Shown here in pieces: positions 60,752 through 64,000 of a DNA stretch of 64,000 nucleotides. The notes beneath the pieces were generated by a model. The model did not search any database. It was not told where the DNA came from and saw only the letters and a program-made list of their open reading frames with translations. Source of the DNA: Mucilaginibacter_A sp965201005 (GTDB lineage Bacteria; Bacteroidota; Bacteroidia; Sphingobacteriales; Sphingobacteriaceae); the NCBI RefSeq assembly GCF_965201005.1, contig NZ_OZ241747.1, positions 372,001-436,000 of the forward strand. The letters run 5' to 3'. Numbering within the stretch: position 1 is the first letter of the stretch; each line of letters opens with the position of its first letter. The position numbers were made by a program, and so were the translations under genes.

Positions 60752-62248
60752 ATGATTTACTCGCAAATTAAACCGATGACCGGAATTTTCTTTCAGCACG
60801 AAATCAAATCTTTTACGCGCACGGTGGGCGCGGGCAAAAGTATCGCCATAAAAGTAATTATGGGTATTTTGATTTTATACCTGTTTTTGAACGTGCTGGC
60901 CCTGGGGTTTTTTATGGATAAATTGCTGGAAGAAATTTTTCCGAACGAAGACCTGATCACGTCTTTTTGCAAAATTATCCTGTACTACTTTTTGTTTGAT
61001 CTGCTGTGGCGTTTCCAACTGCAGGAACTGCCAACATTGCAGGTGCAGCCTTACCTGCATTTGCGGGTCAAAAAAAATGCAATTGTTCGTTATTTATCGC
61101 TCGCTTCTTTGCTTTCGGCTTTCAATTTGTGGCCGCTCATACTGTTTTTACCCTTTATTTTTAAGGTAATTTGGGTTGATACCAGCCATGTGACCGCATT
61201 GCTGTTTGTTGTCGCAATTTTGGCATTAACGGTTTTTAACAACTATTTAAGTTTGTTTATCAAGCGGAAAGCCAACTTAAACGGCTGGGTTTATATTGGT
61301 TTTGCATTGTTGCTGGTGCTGCTTACCACGGCAGATTTTTCCTGGCATTTATATTCCATCCGCAACTTGTCTTTCGCGTATTTTGGCGGATTGCTGCATC
61401 AGCATTATTTAGTATTACTACCGGTAATCCTGGCTGTGCTGATGTATCTTGTCAACTTTATCTACCTAAAAAACAACCTTTATTTAGAAGAACTCAGCAG
61501 CAAAAAAACAGCTTATAAAAGCAGTACCGATATTCCGTTTTTTAACCGTTTCGGTAAAATCGGTGATCTGGTTTCTAACGAGATCAAACTCATTTTACGC
61601 AATAAACGAAGCCGCTCTGCCTTGATCATGACGGGCACTTTCCTGTTTTACGGCCTGCTTTTTTACACCAACAAAGCGTATGGCGAAGGCATGAAACTGT
61701 TTTGCGGCACTTTCATAACAGGCTTGTTCATCATCAACTACGGCCAGTTTATGTTCAGTTGGCAGGGTTCTCACTTTGATGGCATTTTAATCAGTAAAAT
61801 TTCCTTCCGGGATTTTATAAGGGCGAAATTCCTGCTGTTCACAAGCGTTTCCACACTGGCATTTTTGCTTACGCTGCCTTACGTTTACTTTGGCTGGCAC
61901 GTTATTTTTGTCCATTTTATGATGTATTTGTGGAACATCGGCGTAAACACGGTGATCGTACTGTTTTTTGCCAACCGAAATTACAAACGCGTTGATCTGT
62001 CAAAAGGTGCTTCTTTTAACTGGGAAGGCGTTGGTGCCACACAGCTGCTGATGGGTTTCCCGATTTTGCTGGCACCATTTATCATTTATTGGCCAAGTTC
62101 GTGGCTCGGCCATGCAGATATTGGCTTGATTTTGCTGGGCGTTACCGGGATTGTGTTTATCCTGACCCGCAATTACTGGATCAAACAGTTGGAAGCAGAT
62201 TTTGAGGTGAAAAAATATACCATTGCCGAAGGTTTCAGAAACAAATAA
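60752..62248 (+). CDS. DUF5687 ABC-type membrane protein
   Basis: 498 residues with about 12 hydrophobic segments. K-I-G-D-L-V-S-N-E-I-K-L-I-L-R-N-K-R-S-R at about residue 270 is the repeated amphipathic 'coupling' segment seen in ABC-2 style exporters, which matches DUF5687. The partner ATPase gene starts 3 bases later. An exporter of unknown substrate. Confidence 0.82.
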   Translation: MIYSQIKPMTGIFFQHEIKSFTRTVGAGKSIAIKVIMGILILYLFLNVLALGFFMDKLLEEIFPNEDLITSFCKIILYYFLFDLLWRFQLQELPTLQVQPYLHLRVKKNAIVRYLSLASLLSAFNLWPLILFLPFIFKVIWVDTSHVTALLFVVAILALTVFNNYLSLFIKRKANLNGWVYIGFALLLVLLTTADFSWHLYSIRNLSFAYFGGLLHQHYLVLLPVILAVLMYLVNFIYLKNNLYLEELSSKKTAYKSSTDIPFFNRFGKIGDLVSNEIKLILRNKRSRSALIMTGTFLFYGLLFYTNKAYGEGMKLFCGTFITGLFIINYGQFMFSWQGSHFDGILISKISFRDFIRAKFLLFTSVSTLAFLLTLPYVYFGWHVIFVHFMMYLWNIGVNTVIVLFFANRNYKRVDLSKGASFNWEGVGATQLLMGFPILLAPFIIYWPSSWLGHADIGLILLGVTGIVFILTRNYWIKQLEADFEVKKYTIAEGFRNK

Positions 62249-62250
62249 CC

Positions 62251-62946
62251 ATGATTGAAATTAAAAACCTAACCAAAGCCTACGCCGGCGCAACGGTTGT
62301 AAACATTTCTCACCTGAATATCAGAAAAGGCGAAACTATTGGTTTGGTTGGGAACAACGGTGCCGGAAAAACCACGCTTTTCCGCATGATTTTGGATTTG
62401 ATCCGGCCGGAAAGCGGCGAGGTTTTATCCAACGGAAAAAACGTGATGCAGGACGAGCAGTGGAAAGATTATACGGCTTCTTACCTGGATGAAGGCTTTT
62501 TGATCGAATATCTTACGCCCGAAGAATATTTTTATTTTGTGGGAAGTCTGCACAATCAAAACAAGGTTTATGTTGATGAAAAACTGGCCGGTTTAGCAGA
62601 TTTTTTTAACGGTGAAGTTTTGCAAAAAGGCAAATACATCCGCGATCTGTCCAAAGGAAATCAGTGTAAAGTTGGCGTGGCTGCCTGTTTGCTCCAAAAC
62701 CCGGAAATTTTGATGCTGGACGAGCCTTTTGCCAATATCGACCCAACCACACAAATCCGGCTGAAAAACCTGCTCAAAAATTTAGGGCATAAAAACAGCA
62801 TGACTACCATCGTTTCCAGTCATGATCTAAACCATGTAACCGATGTTTGCCAGCGCATTTTGCTGATGGAAAAAGGCGAAATCATCAAAGACATCGAAAC
62901 AAATTCCAACACGCTGGAAGAACTGGAAAATTATTTTGCGGTTTAA
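62251..62946 (+). CDS. ABC transporter ATP-binding protein, partner of DUF5687
   Basis: 231 residues. Walker A G-N-N-G-A-G-K-T-T, signature L-S-K-G-N-Q (instead of L-S-G-G-Q), Walker B I-L-M-L-D-E-P-F-A-N and H-loop V-S-S-H-D-L. It lies 3 bases after the membrane partner. A C-type motif encodes H-K-N-S-M (62790-62801). Confidence 0.88.
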   Translation: MIEIKNLTKAYAGATVVNISHLNIRKGETIGLVGNNGAGKTTLFRMILDLIRPESGEVLSNGKNVMQDEQWKDYTASYLDEGFLIEYLTPEEYFYFVGSLHNQNKVYVDEKLAGLADFFNGEVLQKGKYIRDLSKGNQCKVGVAACLLQNPEILMLDEPFANIDPTTQIRLKNLLKNLGHKNSMTTIVSSHDLNHVTDVCQRILLMEKGEIIKDIETNSNTLEELENYFAV

Positions 62947-62955
62947 TTTTGTGCA

Positions 62956-63450
62956 ATGATCACGATCAGACATGCTACCCTGGCCGATGTAAAAACGATA
63001 CATCTTTTAGCACATCAAATTTGGTGGCCAACGTATGCCGACATCCTTGAAAAAGAGCAAATCGGTTTTATGCTGGATTTATTTTACAGCGAAGAAAAGC
63101 TAAAAAAATATATTGGCAGCGGCGGGCAAAGTTTTGTGCTTTTAACAGAAAACGGACATGCGGTAGCTTTTGCCGCTTTTGCTGCCGATCAGGAAGATGA
63201 AAAAGTAATGATTTTGGAAAAGATTTACTGCCTGCCCGAAACGCAGGGAAAAGGCTACGGAAAACAACTGCTTGATTTTGTGGCCACAGAAGCCAAACTC
63301 GCCGGAAAATTGTTCCTTCAACTTTACGTTCACCGTGAAAACAAAGCCAAAAACTTTTACGAAAAAATGGGTTTTAAGGTGATAAAAGAAGTAAACCGGC
63401 CGCTGGATAAATATTTGCTGACGGATTTTGTGATGCAGAAGGCGTTATAA
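62956..63450 (+). CDS. GNAT-family acetyltransferase
   Basis: 164 residues. I-Y-C-L-P-E-T-Q-G-K-G-Y-G-K-Q-L-L motif A (acetyl-CoA binding) and L-Y-V-H-R-E-N-K-A-K-N-F-Y-E-K-M-G-F motif B. Nine bases after the ABC ATPase, so probably in the same operon. Substrate unknown. A degenerate motif encodes V-I-K-E-V near the end (63383). Confidence 0.87.
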   Translation: MITIRHATLADVKTIHLLAHQIWWPTYADILEKEQIGFMLDLFYSEEKLKKYIGSGGQSFVLLTENGHAVAFAAFAADQEDEKVMILEKIYCLPETQGKGYGKQLLDFVATEAKLAGKLFLQLYVHRENKAKNFYEKMGFKVIKEVNRPLDKYLLTDFVMQKAL

Positions 63451-63481
63451 ATTCAGCTGAATAAACGTCTTTTAAAAACTG

Positions 63482-63489
63482 TAAATTTG
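63482..63489 (+). promoter_or_regulatory. -7 box (TAAATTTG) four bases before the HicB-like start
   Basis: Matches TAnnTTTG; no clear -33 TTTG lies 19 bases upstream. The distance to the ATG suggests a nearly leaderless transcript. Confidence 0.45.
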
Positions 63490-63493
63490 AAAT

Positions 63494-63700
63494 ATGAACG
63501 AAATATTTTTTTTAGTAGAAGAAGCTTTAGAAGGCGGTTATACAGCTAAAGCTTTGGGCGAATCAATATTTACGGAAGCTGAAACCATGGAAGAACTTCG
63601 GGCAAATATCAGAGAAGCTGTGCAATGTCATTTTGAAGGAAATGCTTTGCCTAAAATTATACGCTTGCATTTGGTAAAAGAGGAGGTTTTAACGCTATAA
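63494..63700 (+). CDS. hicB: HicB-like antitoxin
   Basis: 68 residues. F-L-V-E-E-A-L-E-G-G-Y-T-A-K-A-L-G-E-S-I-F-T-E-A with T-M-E-E-L-R-A-N-I-R-E-A-V is the HicB/DUF1902 partial RNase-H-like fold. A HicA-like gene follows 110 bases downstream. It is short for HicB and lacks a separate DNA-binding domain. The order (antitoxin first) is the reverse of most hicAB modules. Confidence 0.75.
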   Translation: MNEIFFLVEEALEGGYTAKALGESIFTEAETMEELRANIREAVQCHFEGNALPKIIRLHLVKEEVLTL

Positions 63701-63742
63701 AATTAATTCCTTAAAAACTTCAAGTTGAATAAGGATTTAGGA

Positions 63743-63773
63743 TTTGTAGTTTTTCCCACAAATAATAAATTCA
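63743..63773 (+). promoter_or_regulatory. Possible promoter of hicA
   Basis: TTTG (63743-63746), a 19-base spacer and TAAATTCA (63766-63773): one or two changes from the Bacteroidota consensus. A GCTCCA/TGGAGC hairpin (63783-63799) follows before the ATG and could act as an operator or attenuator. Confidence 0.5.
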
Positions 63774-63810
63774 TATTAACAGGCTCCATTTTCTGGAGCG
63801 TAACAATTAT

Positions 63811-64000
63811 ATGAAAACCCCAAGAGATTTATCTGCACAGGATCTAATAAAAATATTAATTAAACACGGCTATCAGATAACCAGACAAAAAGGAAGTCAC
63901 ATCAGGTTAACCAAATCATCTTCAAAAGGAGACCATCATATTACTGTACCCAATCATGATCCGCTAAAATTAGGAACACTTTCTTCTATTGTAAATGACG
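63811..64000 (+). CDS. hicA: HicA-family toxin (truncated by the window edge)
   Basis: The frame from the ATG at 63811 runs to the window end (63 residues visible). L-I-K-I-L-I-K-H-G-Y-Q-I-T-R-Q-K-G-S-H-I-R-L is the HicA double-stranded-RNA-binding-like fold with the catalytic His. H-H-I-T-V-P-N-H-D-P-L-K-L-G-T-L matches the end of the family. HicA is an mRNA interferase. It has its own possible promoter, so it may not be strictly co-transcribed with hicB. Confidence 0.85.
   Translation, partial: MKTPRDLSAQDLIKILIKHGYQITRQKGSHIRLTKSSSKGDHHITVPNHDPLKLGTLSSIVND

Overview
The window looks like chromosome from a Bacteroidota bacterium of the Sphingobacteriaceae type (Mucilaginibacter/Pedobacter-like). 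The evidence is a PorX regulator of the type IX secretion system, the fused lpxC-fabZ gene, CarboxypepD_reg/TonB-type outer-membrane proteins, GH92, a hexuronate operon, LytTR/LytS signalling and TTTG-N19-TAnnTTTG promoters. I saw no rRNA, tRNA or CRISPR array.

Layout. 1-5.2 kb: end of a DUF4175-like membrane protein, a glycosyltransferase and a secreted tricorn-type protease. 5.5-15.3 kb, minus strand: an accessory block with an outer-membrane beta-barrel protein, a degenerate TraB/GumN-like protein, three tandem 39-residue peptides in a 189-bp repeat, a lipoprotein hydrolase, an M50 membrane protease, an HtrB/LpxL-like acyltransferase and a LytS/LytR-type kinase-regulator pair. I read this as a candidate peptide (RiPP-like) secretion and modification system, possibly a lipidated signal. 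15.4-26.6 kb: core genes (YihY, alanine dehydrogenase, TsaE, PorX, HD hydrolase, lpxD-lpxCfabZ-lpxA-ABC, efp, 5-FTHF cyclo-ligase). 27-31.6 kb: two secreted sugar-degrading enzymes. 31.6-46 kb: housekeeping genes, a ZnuD-like receptor and a frameshifted lspA. 46-56.4 kb: hexuronate catabolism (uxaB-uxaA-uxaC-kdgK-eda-exuT) split by a type II restriction-modification pair. 56.5-64 kb: phytase-like lipoprotein, DUF2335 pair, rarA, MazEF- and HicBA-like modules, ABC exporter, GNAT.

The strongest genome-scale signal is a dispersed 12-mer, TAAAAGAAGCAT, with a sister form TAAAAACAGCAT. I located more than 60 exact or one-mismatch copies on both strands, about one per kilobase. They occur alone, as 30-44 nt hairpins, and as inverted pairs inside larger elements with imperfect terminal inverted repeats. 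Many lie inside genes in preferred frames (V-K-E-A, V-K-T-A, D-K-N-S). Coding DNA of the peptide block and the restriction island lacks exact copies. This distribution resembles DNA-uptake sequences or REP/BIME elements, but no such element is known to me for this group.
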